DNA of 64,000 nucleotides from Gammaproteobacteria bacterium (GCA_024275115.1 JAJRZT010000102.1:25848-89847); one strand, 5' to 3'. Positions 34,899-44,101 are shown, numbered from the stretch's first letter. Program-made: numbers and translations. Notes: generated by a model from the letters alone, not told the origin.

Positions 34899-36227
34899 TT
34901 ATTTATGGCCGTGTTTATTACCTGTAATTGCCCATGTCGCATCACCGTCTTTAGCCGCAGAGTGTTGAACGTTAACATACAAAGTGTTGGGGTCAGTTGG
35001 ACTGAAGTAAATGCCACTGCCTTCTGCTCCCGGATCTGTTAATGAAGCAAACAACATCACTTCTTTTGATGCACCGAATTTATTTGTTGTTGTACTTGCA
35101 AACCATATGTCAGAGGGTTTATTGTCTTCAATCATAACCAGCCTGCCATCGGGTGATGTTGCAAGATTATCAATACTATCAAAACCGGTTTGAAAGCCTG
35201 CTTCCCCCGGTTTGCCGATTTCCACCGCGACATTGACACCGGGTTTGACAAAATTGCTAACTATCAGGGTTTTCAGGTTAATTGATATAACGCGGCCTTC
35301 GTAATATTCCTTTCCATACTCATCGCGAGGGCCTTCGGTAATGGCCACATACAAGGTGTTATTAATAATTTCAATGTCTTCTGGCCGCTGGTAACTTGCG
35401 CCACCGAAGTGACTACCGGATTGACGTGCATTGGCTGCATCGATAGGGCCTAACCATTCACCCTGGCCAGTATTATCGCGCCGGGTATTTTTCTTTATAC
35501 CGAGAACATATAATGAACCCGAAGCAAGATTACCGTAGGTGTCGGGTATAAATTTATAAACACCGCCACCACAAGGTGTGATACCTTTGCAGCCCATGCT
35601 TCGCCCACGGTGTTCATCAACAACATAGACATTGCCTTTTGGGTCAATGTCGATACCTTCATGTGCAAGTCGGCCAATGGCAGGGCGATCAATAACTTTT
35701 ACCGCTTTCATCGGGTTATTCGGCTCGAGAATAATTTCGAATAAGCGGCCACCGGTGACTTCTTCTGCGAATAAGATTGTTCCCCATGGCGTCCAGCGTA
35801 AGCCATCAACGGCATTCCAGCTCCTGTCCTGAACCAGGATTCGGGTTTCCCCCGTTTTTAAATCAACAACCGAGAGGGCACCGCCTTCGGCTACATTTCG
35901 AACTTCATGTGTGCGGTATAGATAGCGGCCACGCTTAGAGCCTGTTTAATTGGTGGTATTCATATCCGTCCAGTCATCACGACCACTATCATAAATATTT
36001 AAGGATGATTCACCGGAAACAAGCGTTTGTGTATAGCCTACTGGTATTTTCCAGGGAGTAGAGGTATTCCAGTGGTTACTGTTAGCCGATTCTTTTATGG
36101 GTTTAAAGTTAAAAGTATTTTCTGAGTGATCCGCTTCGGCAAGAACAGTGGTTGAGAATCCCATTGCCATTGAGCCAATAAGGAAAGTCTTTGATAATTT
36201 CAATATGATAGTATTATAAGGAATCAT
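34899..36227 (-). pseudogene. PhoX-like (DUF839) phosphatase, interrupted by an in-frame TAA
   Basis: PhoX proteins are secreted Ca/Fe-dependent alkaline phosphatases. The frame starts at ATG 36227 with a Sec signal peptide (cleavage after TTVLA, about residue 30). It stops at TAA 35946-35948 after DWTDMNTTN, then continues in the same frame without loss: GRYLYRTHEVRNVAEGGALSV, WNAVDGLRWTPWGTILFAEE, AHEGIDIDPKGNVYVVDEHRG, SYQRPEDIEI and FDSIDNLATSPDGRLVMIEDN, all DUF839 features. Full length would be 442 residues. An internal ATG at 35711 yields only the C-terminal 270 residues. Relatives usually use a Tat signal; this one looks Sec-type. Confidence 0.82.
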
Positions 36228-36347
36228 TTTGTTTACTCAACTGTATTAATATTCAAAAGGTTATATACCTGAAAGATAGACTAACCAGCACAACTTTTAT
36301 TGTCTATACTTTAAAGTAATATATCTATTAGAAGAAGATAATTAATA

Positions 36348-37097
36348 ATGTTGGCACTTCTTGCGCGAATCGTATGGCTGCTCTGGTGCTGGATTGAGCT
36401 GTCTGTTTTGACCTTTTTCTTATTTTCTATTTCATGGTTGCCCAAGCGGTTTATTGCTTCTTTTTACCATAAATTATCACGCATGTGGTGTCGGTTTTTT
36501 ATGCGAGCTCTTGGTATAAAGTTATATCTTCACGAAAAGAATACCAAAGCTTTACCTGAACAGTTTATTCTTATTGCTAACCACCCTTCTGCTTTAGAAG
36601 ATTTTGCTATTCCCGCTTTGTTTAACGTTTATCCACTGGCGAAGCAAGGTGTACGTGACTGGTTCCTGATTGGTCGTATCAGTTATGTCGCCGATACAAT
36701 TTATGTTAAACGTGACAACGCGGACTCGCGCCATGCAGCGGTTGACCAGATGATAGCGGCATTACAGGACGGTAAGAATATTGCATTGTTCCCGGAAGGA
36801 GGCTGCAACGGGCGGCGGCTTGCCGAAAAATTTCATTACGGTGTATTTGATATTTCGCTGCAAACCGGGATACCCATTTTACCCGTATTTTTGCACTATG
36901 AAGCACAAGATACGTTTGAATGGCGCAAGCCGTTTACTTTGCTGGATATGCTCTGGCGCTTTGTTCGCAGCAGAAACAACCGGGTCGATTATTATCTTTA
37001 TGATGCCATTGATCCTGCCAGCTTTAGCGATAAGGTGAGTTATTCAGAATATACACATAGTTTGTATATGGGATGGCAGCGTCATTATCTTGATTAG
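36348..37097 (+). CDS. PlsC-family lysophospholipid/1-acylglycerol-3-phosphate acyltransferase
   Basis: A 249-residue membrane-associated acyltransferase with an N-terminal hydrophobic stretch. Motif I reads NHPSALED, so the usual HxxxxD position holds Glu and the Asp is one residue later. IYVKRD is motif II, NIALFPEGGCNGR motif III and GIPILPVFL motif IV. It could acylate lysophosphatidic acid or, given olsB nearby, act as OlsA on lyso-ornithine lipid; the latter is inference. Divergent from the phoX-like gene by 120 bases. Confidence 0.78.
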   Translation: MLALLARIVWLLWCWIELSVLTFFLFSISWLPKRFIASFYHKLSRMWCRFFMRALGIKLYLHEKNTKALPEQFILIANHPSALEDFAIPALFNVYPLAKQGVRDWFLIGRISYVADTIYVKRDNADSRHAAVDQMIAALQDGKNIALFPEGGCNGRRLAEKFHYGVFDISLQTGIPILPVFLHYEAQDTFEWRKPFTLLDMLWRFVRSRNNRVDYYLYDAIDPASFSDKVSYSEYTHSLYMGWQRHYLD

Positions 37098-37125
37098 CTT
37101 ATTGCCACCTACCACGGCGACTATT

Positions 37126-37331
37126 TAACCTGAACTCGGGATAAGAAATTAAGGGGTAATACCCGGATAGAAGAGGGATAGAACCCAGTAAAGACTCGCA
37201 AAAGATGCCATCCATGGCCGCTCGACTGCCACGTCCGTGTGGCAGACGGTCTTTACTGGATTCTATCCCTCTTCTATTCCTTGCCTCGGTGGAATTTTAT
37301 GTACTATTTTTCTTATCCCGAACTCAGGTTA
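37126..37331. mobile_element. MITE with ACCTGAACTCGGGATAAG terminal inverted repeats, copy 1
   Basis: Ends ACCTGAACTCGGGATAAG (from 37128) and CTTATCCCGAACTCAGGT (to 37329) are inverted with one difference, flanked by TA on both sides (37126-37127, 37330-37331). Inner arms near AGAAGAGGGATAGAACC...AGTAAAGAC and GTCTTTACTGGATTCTATCCCTCTTCT extend the palindrome. No transposase is inside. TA duplication fits IS630/Tc1-type mobilisation in trans. The right TA and next A form the stop of the flavoprotein gene. Confidence 0.85.
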
Positions 37332-38459
37332 TTTAAGTGTTGCTAACGGGGTTTGGTGCGATTGTAAAAACCATTTATCCGTTACAATTTTTTTAGTAAA
37401 CCACCGGGTTTTCATTAATTGGCTGGCGGCGAATCTTTTTATAAATAGGGGCAGACGCTCCATTAGATCGGGCTCGGGTAAACGGCGGCCAAAGCGTAAT
37501 TCCATCATGTTGTGGTATGCCTGTAAGCACAGTTGATTGTAATTACCATTACTACCACGAATAACACGTGCAGCAAGAATGGCAGACTCGATTGCTGGCC
37601 GAATGCCTTCTCCACTTTGCGGGTAAGCGAGCCCCGCTGAATCGCCAATAAGTAAAACATTGTCTGCAATCATTTTTCGAACCGCATGCGGGTAAAGCAA
37701 ATATGCATGGCCGTTAAATTTATCACTTATGTCGGCGGGCACTTTCCCCTCCGATATAAGGTATTCGCAAAAACTTTTTACATGGCTGGATAGTTTACTT
37801 TTATCTTCACGCCCCAGGCCAATATTCAGGTAATCACCTTTGCGAAAAACCCAGCCATAGCCGGCCAGGTCGGGGGTGAAGAATAACTCCGGTACTTCGG
37901 CTTTTATCGTGCAGTTTTGTTTTTGCTGCGCGGTCATTTCAAACTCAATTTCCTGAGCAGCAACCGCGAGTTCACTGACTCCTTTAGCGCCAATGGCGCG
38001 CGCGACCGGGCAAAAGTGGCCGCCTGCACCCACCACCAGTTTTGCATTATATTGATTATTTACCTGCCAGCCTTTGCTGGTTTTTTCCATTTTTGTAAAG
38101 GCTTCACCAAGTATCAGTTTGGCACCACATCGCTGTAGCAGATAGTCATCAAATTCAATACGGCGAATACCGTAACTGACCGGCTCACCCGGGTAATGGG
38201 ATTCAAGCTGTTTTTGCCCTAGCTGGCTAATTTTGAAGCCGTGTATTTTTTGTAATACTCGCCCACTTGCATAATCATCCAAATCGACATTCAACGTGCG
38301 CATTACGTCGGGGGTAACCCAGCCGGCACATACTTTCTGGCGCGGGAATGTTTGTTTATCCAGAATAGCAATTTTCAGGTCGGTATCTTTTAGCGTTTGA
38401 GCCAGTGTTGCGCCGGCCGGCCCACCACCAATAATCAATACATCGCAGTCTATTTGCAC
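37329..38459 (-). CDS. Geranylgeranyl-reductase-family FAD oxidoreductase
   Basis: A 376-residue flavoprotein with VLIIGGGPAGATLAQTLK (residues 8-25), FPRQKVCAGWVTP (the cysteine-containing motif of the GGR family), the middle VVGAGGHFCPVARAIG and LLIGDSAGLAYPQSGEGIRPAIESAILAARVI. GGR-type enzymes reduce isoprenoid or fatty-acyl double bonds. It overlaps cfa by 10 bases, suggesting a shared lipid substrate. Its TAA stop is formed by the end of the MITE. Confidence 0.82.
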   Translation of the reverse strand: MQIDCDVLIIGGGPAGATLAQTLKDTDLKIAILDKQTFPRQKVCAGWVTPDVMRTLNVDLDDYASGRVLQKIHGFKISQLGQKQLESHYPGEPVSYGIRRIEFDDYLLQRCGAKLILGEAFTKMEKTSKGWQVNNQYNAKLVVGAGGHFCPVARAIGAKGVSELAVAAQEIEFEMTAQQKQNCTIKAEVPELFFTPDLAGYGWVFRKGDYLNIGLGREDKSKLSSHVKSFCEYLISEGKVPADISDKFNGHAYLLYPHAVRKMIADNVLLIGDSAGLAYPQSGEGIRPAIESAILAARVIRGSNGNYNQLCLQAYHNMMELRFGRRLPEPDLMERLPLFIKRFAASQLMKTRWFTKKIVTDKWFLQSHQTPLATLK

Positions 38460-39832
38460 GGGCTTTCTTCTACCTCGGCTGGAACGACCGTTAATTTAAA
38501 CTTATTGGGCGCATGGTCGGCGTTATAAACGTGCAGACGTGACCAGGGGATATTATTATTTTCAGTATGGCTGAACACGACCTGAAATAATTGCAGTTCA
38601 CCGACATTAAATGCAGCCATTGAGCCATGCAGGTAAAGCCCCCATGCTTTAAAAAATTCTTCGTCCATCAGTTCAACAATGGCTTCTTTATTTTTTTCGT
38701 AACGTTCGGCCCACAGTTGTAAGGTGCGTGAATAGTGCAGGCGAATATTTTCCACATCGTGCACCGCCATTTCATTGGGTTCGAAAACTTGCATCACTTC
38801 GCTTAATGTAGGTGGGCATGCGCCGGGAAAAATACGCCGTTCAATCCAGGCATTCATTGGCCCTGCGATGATGCGGCCAATGCTGTGTATAAGCCCGCGC
38901 CCTTCGGGTTTCATGCAACGTTTAATGACTTCGCCTAGCTCACGATAGTCGCGTTTGGCGACATGTTCCAGCATGCCTACTGAAACGAACACATCAAATT
39001 GACCCTGTATATTTCGGTAGTCATCTAAAACATATTCAACCTGCTCGGACAGGCCTTCTTTTTCTGCACGCTGGCGCGCATACATTACCTGTTGTTTGGA
39101 GATGTTATAGGCCGTTACTTTTACACCATAATGTTTGGCCATAAAACGTGCCAGGCCACCCCAGCCGCAGCCCGCTTCAACGACGGCGTCCCCTGGCTTT
39201 AATTGTAGTTTTCGACAGATATGGTGCAGTTTGGCAATTTGCGCCTGCTCCAGCGTCATATCTTCGTCAGGAAAATAGGCACAGGTGTATTGCATTGCTT
39301 CACTATCGAGCCAGAGCTTATAAAATTCATTGCCAATATCATAGTGGTGATAAATATTTTCTTTAGCTTTATCAACGGAGTTGAAGATATGGCGGTGCCC
39401 AAGCCAGAGAATCAGCCTCCTTAAACGGCTTCTTTTGCCCTGGCCGCTGATGCCAAGGTAAACAGCTTCCATAAACTTAGCCATATCGCCTTTAAATTCC
39501 ACCCGGCCTGAGCAGTATAGGTCACCCCAATACAGTTCTGGATCAGCAATGCATTTTAACAAGGCAGCGCGGTCGCAATAGACCAAAACAGCAACCGGGT
39601 TTTCGCAGGGGGGACTGGCCTCAACGCCGTCCCATAGACTGACGCGGATAGGTGGGTTGCCAGCCACTTCAAGCATTTTTAATGTTAACCAGCGGTCTAG
39701 CCAGGTCACTCTGCTATGAAATATGGGTGATTTTGAGTGCTGTGTTTTTAGTGGAGACGGCTTGTTTCTGGCCCGTGTATTTTTCACAGTAGAATGCTGT
39801 GAGTTTGTTTCCTGATCTATCCCCAATCTCAA
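38450..39832 (-). CDS. cfa: Cyclopropane-fatty-acyl-phospholipid synthase family protein
   Basis: SAM-dependent methyltransferase that methylates double bonds of phospholipid acyl chains. The N-terminal lipid-binding part has DPELYWGDLYCSGRVEFKGD, then NIYHHYDIGNEFYKLWLDSEAMQYTCAYF and the SAM site VVEAGCGWGGLARFMAKHYGVKVTAYNIS, VSVGMLEHV. At 460 residues it is long; the first 40 residues are low in conservation, so a later start is possible. The downstream flavoprotein overlaps it, so a modified product such as a methyl-branched rather than cyclopropane acid is possible. Confidence 0.9.
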   Translation of the reverse strand: MRLGIDQETNSQHSTVKNTRARNKPSPLKTQHSKSPIFHSRVTWLDRWLTLKMLEVAGNPPIRVSLWDGVEASPPCENPVAVLVYCDRAALLKCIADPELYWGDLYCSGRVEFKGDMAKFMEAVYLGISGQGKRSRLRRLILWLGHRHIFNSVDKAKENIYHHYDIGNEFYKLWLDSEAMQYTCAYFPDEDMTLEQAQIAKLHHICRKLQLKPGDAVVEAGCGWGGLARFMAKHYGVKVTAYNISKQQVMYARQRAEKEGLSEQVEYVLDDYRNIQGQFDVFVSVGMLEHVAKRDYRELGEVIKRCMKPEGRGLIHSIGRIIAGPMNAWIERRIFPGACPPTLSEVMQVFEPNEMAVHDVENIRLHYSRTLQLWAERYEKNKEAIVELMDEEFFKAWGLYLHGSMAAFNVGELQLFQVVFSHTENNNIPWSRLHVYNADHAPNKFKLTVVPAEVEESPCK

Positions 39833-39979
39833 TGTCTTGCTCCCTAAAACGATTATTGAAGTAGTTAGCCCAACATTATCTTAAGCTATTGCTAGATACA
39901 AGATGTGTGGTTCAGGTCACACTAAATGCCCTGATTTTTTTTAAATCAATATAAGCTTGAAATTATATTTGCTTTTCTT

Positions 39980-40006
39980 AATGAGAATCATTATCATTCG
40001 TATAAT
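39980..40006 (+). promoter_or_regulatory. Fur box and -10 element of the iron transporter
   Basis: AATGAGAATCATTATCATT (39980-39998) matches the 19-bp Fur consensus GATAATGATWATCATTATC closely and is followed by TATAAT (40001-40006). Fur with Fe2+ would cover the promoter spacer and repress in iron sufficiency. It sits 32 bases before the chosen ATG at 40038 and inside the longer ORF from 39957, which argues against that start. Confidence 0.88.
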
Positions 40007-40037
40007 TGGGTTAGTTCAACTATATATAAGGTGTCCT

Positions 40038-41090
40038 ATGAGCAGCATAGCGGTAGAATTTACAAGGTTATTTAAGACGTTAACGGCATTGCTGCTGATT
40101 GCTAGCACCCTGGTATTCAGTGCTTCGGCGATGAGTGCGGGTGATGCAACATTGGTGGTTTATTCTGGACGCAGTGATAAATTTGTAAAACCGGTGGTTG
40201 CTGCATTTACCAGGGCATCCGGCATTAAAGTGCTTATTCATACTGGCAGTTCGACTTCGCTTTTAAACAAGCTAAAGCTTGAAAAGGCGCGTACCGATGC
40301 AGATATTTATATCAGTAATGACGCGGGTAACCTGCAACGTGGCAATACAGCCGGTTTGTTCGCGCCAGTGACAAATAAAATTGCAGCCACCATTAAGCCA
40401 CAGTTTCGCGGTAAAGAGAACAACTGGCTCGGTTTGTCAGCTCGGGCGCGTGTTCTGGTTGTGAATAGCAATGCAAAAGATATCGATTTTATTAAATCCG
40501 TTTTTGATCTGGCTGATCCTCGTTTGAACGGAAAAATTGCAATCACCCACAGTAGCAACGAAAGCTATATTGCCGGTGTTACGGTTTACATGTTGTCGGC
40601 CGGTAAGGAAAAAACCCGCGAATGGCTGAAAGGTTTAAAGCGAAACAGCAAAGGCCGGGTTTATAATAAGCACAGGAAAATTGTTAAAGCCGTTGCTAAG
40701 GGTAAAAAGGTGGTGGGGCTGGTTAACCACTATTACATTTATCGCTATTTAAACAAGCAGCCTAATGCACCGATTCGTATTTTAATGCCCGATCAGGAAT
40801 CAGAAGATGGTAAACCAATGGGAATTGCCTGGAATGTTGCCGGTGCAGCCATCACTAAACATAGCAAGCATAAAGATCTGGCGATGAAGTTTATGGCATA
40901 CCTCAGCTCAGTTGAAGGGCAAAAAATATTTGCAGAAGTGAACCGTGAATATCCAACAAGAGACGATGTGGCTGCGGCTTCAATGTTACCGCCAGTGGGT
41001 AGTTTTAAAGTTGCGCCGGTATCGATGTACAAGTTAGGTGAAGCGCGTAATGCGACCATTGATTTAATTGAGTCAGTGGGCATGCCTTAA
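40038..41090 (+). CDS. fbpA: Periplasmic Fe3+ ABC transporter binding protein
   Basis: A 350-residue substrate-binding protein of the FbpA/FutA class. ATG 40038 follows AAGGTG; the signal peptide has a hydrophobic core LTALLLIASTLVF with cleavage near SASAMSA (about residue 33). The mature chain begins LVVYSGRSDKFVKPVVAAF, with GSSTSLLNKLKLEK and ADIYISNDAGNL, and conserved tyrosines in VNHYYIYRYLN that bind iron in FbpA. A Fur box lies in the promoter. The permease gene follows after 68 bases. Confidence 0.88.
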   Translation: MSSIAVEFTRLFKTLTALLLIASTLVFSASAMSAGDATLVVYSGRSDKFVKPVVAAFTRASGIKVLIHTGSSTSLLNKLKLEKARTDADIYISNDAGNLQRGNTAGLFAPVTNKIAATIKPQFRGKENNWLGLSARARVLVVNSNAKDIDFIKSVFDLADPRLNGKIAITHSSNESYIAGVTVYMLSAGKEKTREWLKGLKRNSKGRVYNKHRKIVKAVAKGKKVVGLVNHYYIYRYLNKQPNAPIRILMPDQESEDGKPMGIAWNVAGAAITKHSKHKDLAMKFMAYLSSVEGQKIFAEVNREYPTRDDVAAASMLPPVGSFKVAPVSMYKLGEARNATIDLIESVGMP

Positions 41091-41158
41091 GCTGAATGTC
41101 ATACCAGCAAGGTGCTCCACCGTTAGGGCTAACAGGAAAGCTGCATTAAAAATAAAAT

Positions 41159-42766
41159 ATGTCCTTAGCCGTACACTATAAAAATTTTAAAGATTCATCG
41201 TTTGCTCAGCGTATCACTTTACGCAGTGGGCTTGCGCCTGCCGTTGTTGCACTTGCAGTTATCCCACTGGTTTTTGTTATTTTTAGTAGTGGCAAATTAT
41301 CAGTCGATGGTTGGCTGTCCTTGTGGACACAACGGCTGCCGGAATTACTCTGGAACACTTTAACCTTATCTGTTCTTGTTGCCATTGGTTGCTTTATTTT
41401 AGGTGTGTCTGCGGCATACTGGGTGAGTCGACGTGATTTTGTCGGCCGCAAGCTGTCTATCTGGTTAATGGTTTTACCTTTAACCATCCCTACCTACGTT
41501 TTTGCGCATATCTATACTAGTTTACTGGAAGATGAAGGTTGGCTTGGCCAGCTATGGCATTTTATTTTTGGCGCACAAAGCATGGCACCCGAGCTGTATA
41601 ATATTTGGGGGGTAACCTTTGTTTTATCACTGGCTGGGTTTTCGTATGTGTTTTTACTGGTGCGTGTGGCATTATCATGCTCGCAGCGTGAGTTTGAAGA
41701 AGTTGCCCGCTTACATGGCTTAAATAGTTTTCAGGTTTTCTGGCGAGTCAGTTTGCCTTTAATGCGGCCAGCCATTGCGGCAGGGCTGGCTTTGGTTGTG
41801 CTGCATACCTTGTCGGATTTTGGTGCCGTGAGTATGCTGCGCTATCAAACTTTTACCCTAAGTATTTATATGCAAATGAATGGCCGGGACAGTTATGAGG
41901 CCGCAGCCGGTTTAAGTCTGGTACTGGTTTTTCTTAGCCTGACTTTTTTAGTTCTGGAGCGCTTTTTTCGAAATAGGCAGCGCTATTATGGAACGGGTAA
42001 AACAGGCCGAGTCAAATTAAAAAAAGCCACTCGGCTTGAAACGATTGCAATCTGGTTCTGGTTAGGCTTAATCGCATTGTTTTCTTTTATTTTACCGCTG
42101 GCCTGGATGTTGTCCTGGAGCTGGCAGGCACTGGTTGATGGTTTAATTACCAGTGTCTTCTGGGGTTACGTCGGTAATTCTTTATTTATCAGTGTTGCGG
42201 CAGCCACTTTAACCGTTATCATTGGTTTGCCGGTTGCGCTATACCATGCGCGTAAGCGTAATGTCTTAAGCCAGTTTTATTTGCACGCCTCCAGCGTTGG
42301 TTTTGTGTTGCCGGGGCCGGTGATAGCGTTGGGGATTCTTGCTTTTGTGCTGGCGGTGGTACCGGTTATCTACGGTGGCTTTATTGTATTGCTGCTGGCA
42401 ATGACCATTCGTTTTTTGCCTTTGGCGATTCAGGCCGAAGAATCTGCTGCGCAACAATTAACACCCTCCATTGAACAGGCGGGGCGAAGTTTAGGTGCAA
42501 CGGCATGGCAAAACCTGCGCCGTGTGACCTTACCGATTATTCGCAACGGTATGCTCAGTGCCTGGGTGCTGGTCTTTATTGATACCTTAAAAGAACTCCC
42601 CGCTACTTTCTTATTGCGGCCGACCGGTTTTGATACCTTGCCGGTGCGTATCTGGATTGAAGCCAGTGAAGAAACGCTGGAACTGGCTGCACCCTCGGCG
42701 CTGTTTCTGGTGATTGGTACGTTGCCCATTTTATGGTTCCTGATGCGCGAAGATAAGAATCAATAA
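41159..42766 (+). CDS. fbpB: Fe3+ ABC transporter permease (fused FbpB type)
   Basis: A 535-residue inner-membrane protein with two homologous halves of about six helices each. EEVARLHGLNSFQVFWRVSLPLMRPAIAAG and EQAGRSLGATAWQNLRRVTLPIIRNGMLSAWV are the two EAA-loop motifs that dock the ATPase. No ATP-binding gene follows; the next feature is a glycine riboswitch. The ATPase must be encoded elsewhere or shared with another importer. Confidence 0.9.
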   Translation: MSLAVHYKNFKDSSFAQRITLRSGLAPAVVALAVIPLVFVIFSSGKLSVDGWLSLWTQRLPELLWNTLTLSVLVAIGCFILGVSAAYWVSRRDFVGRKLSIWLMVLPLTIPTYVFAHIYTSLLEDEGWLGQLWHFIFGAQSMAPELYNIWGVTFVLSLAGFSYVFLLVRVALSCSQREFEEVARLHGLNSFQVFWRVSLPLMRPAIAAGLALVVLHTLSDFGAVSMLRYQTFTLSIYMQMNGRDSYEAAAGLSLVLVFLSLTFLVLERFFRNRQRYYGTGKTGRVKLKKATRLETIAIWFWLGLIALFSFILPLAWMLSWSWQALVDGLITSVFWGYVGNSLFISVAAATLTVIIGLPVALYHARKRNVLSQFYLHASSVGFVLPGPVIALGILAFVLAVVPVIYGGFIVLLLAMTIRFLPLAIQAEESAAQQLTPSIEQAGRSLGATAWQNLRRVTLPIIRNGMLSAWVLVFIDTLKELPATFLLRPTGFDTLPVRIWIEASEETLELAAPSALFLVIGTLPILWFLMREDKNQ

Positions 42767-42831
42767 TTATCACCTTCAGTGCTTGGTTTTCACTCCTTAA
42801 CAGACTAAAATAAGCCTTCAACGTTATGTTC

Positions 42832-43053
42832 TGTGGGAGAGATTTCATAATGGTAAGTGAACACTTACTGTTGGAAACGCCGAAGGCGCAACCCGCTCGG
42901 AAACGCTCAGGCAAAAGGACCGCAGGATAAAAGTTGACTCTGGAGAGATTCAGCTAATTTTATACCTTATTAATATATAGGCTAACTATATAGGTTTTAA
43001 GGTATTAGCCAGAACGCCGAAGGGGCTTAAGCTCTCAGGTTAACGGGACAGAG
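42832..43053 (+). promoter_or_regulatory. Tandem glycine riboswitch
   Basis: Two glycine aptamers in series. Aptamer 1 contains GTGGGAGAG at its start, CGCCGAAGGCGCAA (42879-42892) and CTCAGGCAAAAGGACCG (42907-42922). Aptamer 2 starts near CTCTGGAGAG (42939), with ACGCCGAAGGGGC (43014-43026) and CTCTCAGGTTAACGGGACAGAG (about 43032-43053). CTCTG near 42939 can pair with CAGAG before 43054 as P1. A terminator follows at once. It heads lipA-gcvTHPAPB; glycine would be expected to turn the operon on. Confidence 0.95.
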
Positions 43054-43118
43054 GGGCGACAAAAGTATGTGCCAGTGCAATATATGCCAGTGTGTATACT
43101 TTTGTCGCCCTTTTTTTT
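43054..43118 (+). terminator. Intrinsic terminator of the glycine riboswitch
   Basis: GGGCGACAAAAGTAT (43054-43068) and ATACTTTTGTCGCCC (43096-43110) form a perfect 15-bp stem, followed by eight Ts. The stem begins directly at the 3' strand of aptamer 2 P1, so it is the likely expression platform. Only 28 bases separate the T-run from the lipA start. Confidence 0.92.
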
Positions 43119-43146
43119 GCATTAAATTACTGGATTAAACATATTA

Positions 43147-44073
43147 ATGACCACGCACTCTGTTAAACCTGTTTTCGATTTTTCGGATAAACCAAATGCC
43201 AGTCGTATGCCAATCTGGATACGTCAGTCGTTGGGTAATAATTCAACCTATGCACAAACTTCAAAAATGGTGCATAGCAATACCCTGCATACCGTTTGCG
43301 AAGAAGCACGTTGCCCGAATATTGGCGAATGCTGGAGCATTGGTACCGCGACCTTTATGATTTTAGGCGACACCTGCACTCGTGCCTGCGGTTTTTGCGC
43401 AGTTAAAACGGGCAAGCCCACCTGGTTTGATGACCAGGAAGGCCAACGCGTAGCCGATGCGTCCATTAAAATGGGGTTGGACTATGTGGTGGTCACCTGC
43501 GTAAATCGTGATGACCTGGAAGATGGTGGCGCAAAAGTATTTGCCGATACGATTATTGCTTTGCGAAAAGGTAAAGCTAATATGGGGATTGAATTATTAA
43601 CATCAGATTTTCACCGTAAACAGGACATAGCGGTTGATATTATTATGGACGGCTTAAATCAGGTTCGCTGCGGTGAGCTGGACACCCAGATGGTTTGGGG
43701 GCACAACGTAGAAACCGTGCCGTCTTTATATAAAAGTGTACGCAAAGGTTCGGATTACAAACGCAGCCTGGATTTATTAGAAATAGCCGCCGCGCAAGAC
43801 GCGGTCGAAGCTAAGTCAGCTATTATGCTGGGTGTGGGTGAGGAGCGAAACGAAGTGATGCAGGTGTTAAAGGATTTACGTTCGGTTGGTGTGCATCGTT
43901 TAGCGATAGGGCAGTATTTACGCCCCAGTCGTTACCATTTACCGGTGCAGCGTTATTTGTCACCGGTTGAATTTACCGCTTATGAAAATGAAGCCAGAGA
44001 ACTTGGTTTTAGCTGGGTGAAGGCGGGGCCAATGGTGCGGTCGTCGTATCATGCGGAAGATATTCAGAAATAA
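43147..44073 (+). CDS. lipA: Lipoyl synthase
   Basis: Radical-SAM enzyme that inserts two sulfurs into octanoyl groups on lipoyl domains, including GcvH. The auxiliary cluster motif CEEARCPNIGEC (residues 50-61), the SAM cluster motif CTRACGFC (77-84) and the C-terminal RSSYHAE are all present. The middle has GLNQVRCGELDTQMVWGHNVETVPSLY, which differs from the usual LKPDVFNHNxETV, so it may be a diverged branch. It is the first gene under glycine riboswitch control, ahead of gcvT. Confidence 0.9.
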   Translation: MTTHSVKPVFDFSDKPNASRMPIWIRQSLGNNSTYAQTSKMVHSNTLHTVCEEARCPNIGECWSIGTATFMILGDTCTRACGFCAVKTGKPTWFDDQEGQRVADASIKMGLDYVVVTCVNRDDLEDGGAKVFADTIIALRKGKANMGIELLTSDFHRKQDIAVDIIMDGLNQVRCGELDTQMVWGHNVETVPSLYKSVRKGSDYKRSLDLLEIAAAQDAVEAKSAIMLGVGEERNEVMQVLKDLRSVGVHRLAIGQYLRPSRYHLPVQRYLSPVEFTAYENEARELGFSWVKAGPMVRSSYHAEDIQK

Positions 44074-44101
44074 AAGACTAAAAAATTAAAGGTAGAAAAT
44101 T

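Noticed and set aside
34799..35017. ORF overlapping the end of the phoX-like gene on the same strand
   Set aside because: It is a shadow frame of the DUF839 coding sequence, without family resemblance or start signal.
39957..40037. Longer N terminus for the iron-binding protein starting at 39957
   Set aside because: The extension would be translated from the Fur box and -10 element. ATG 40038 has a ribosome-binding site and is directly followed by a normal signal peptide.
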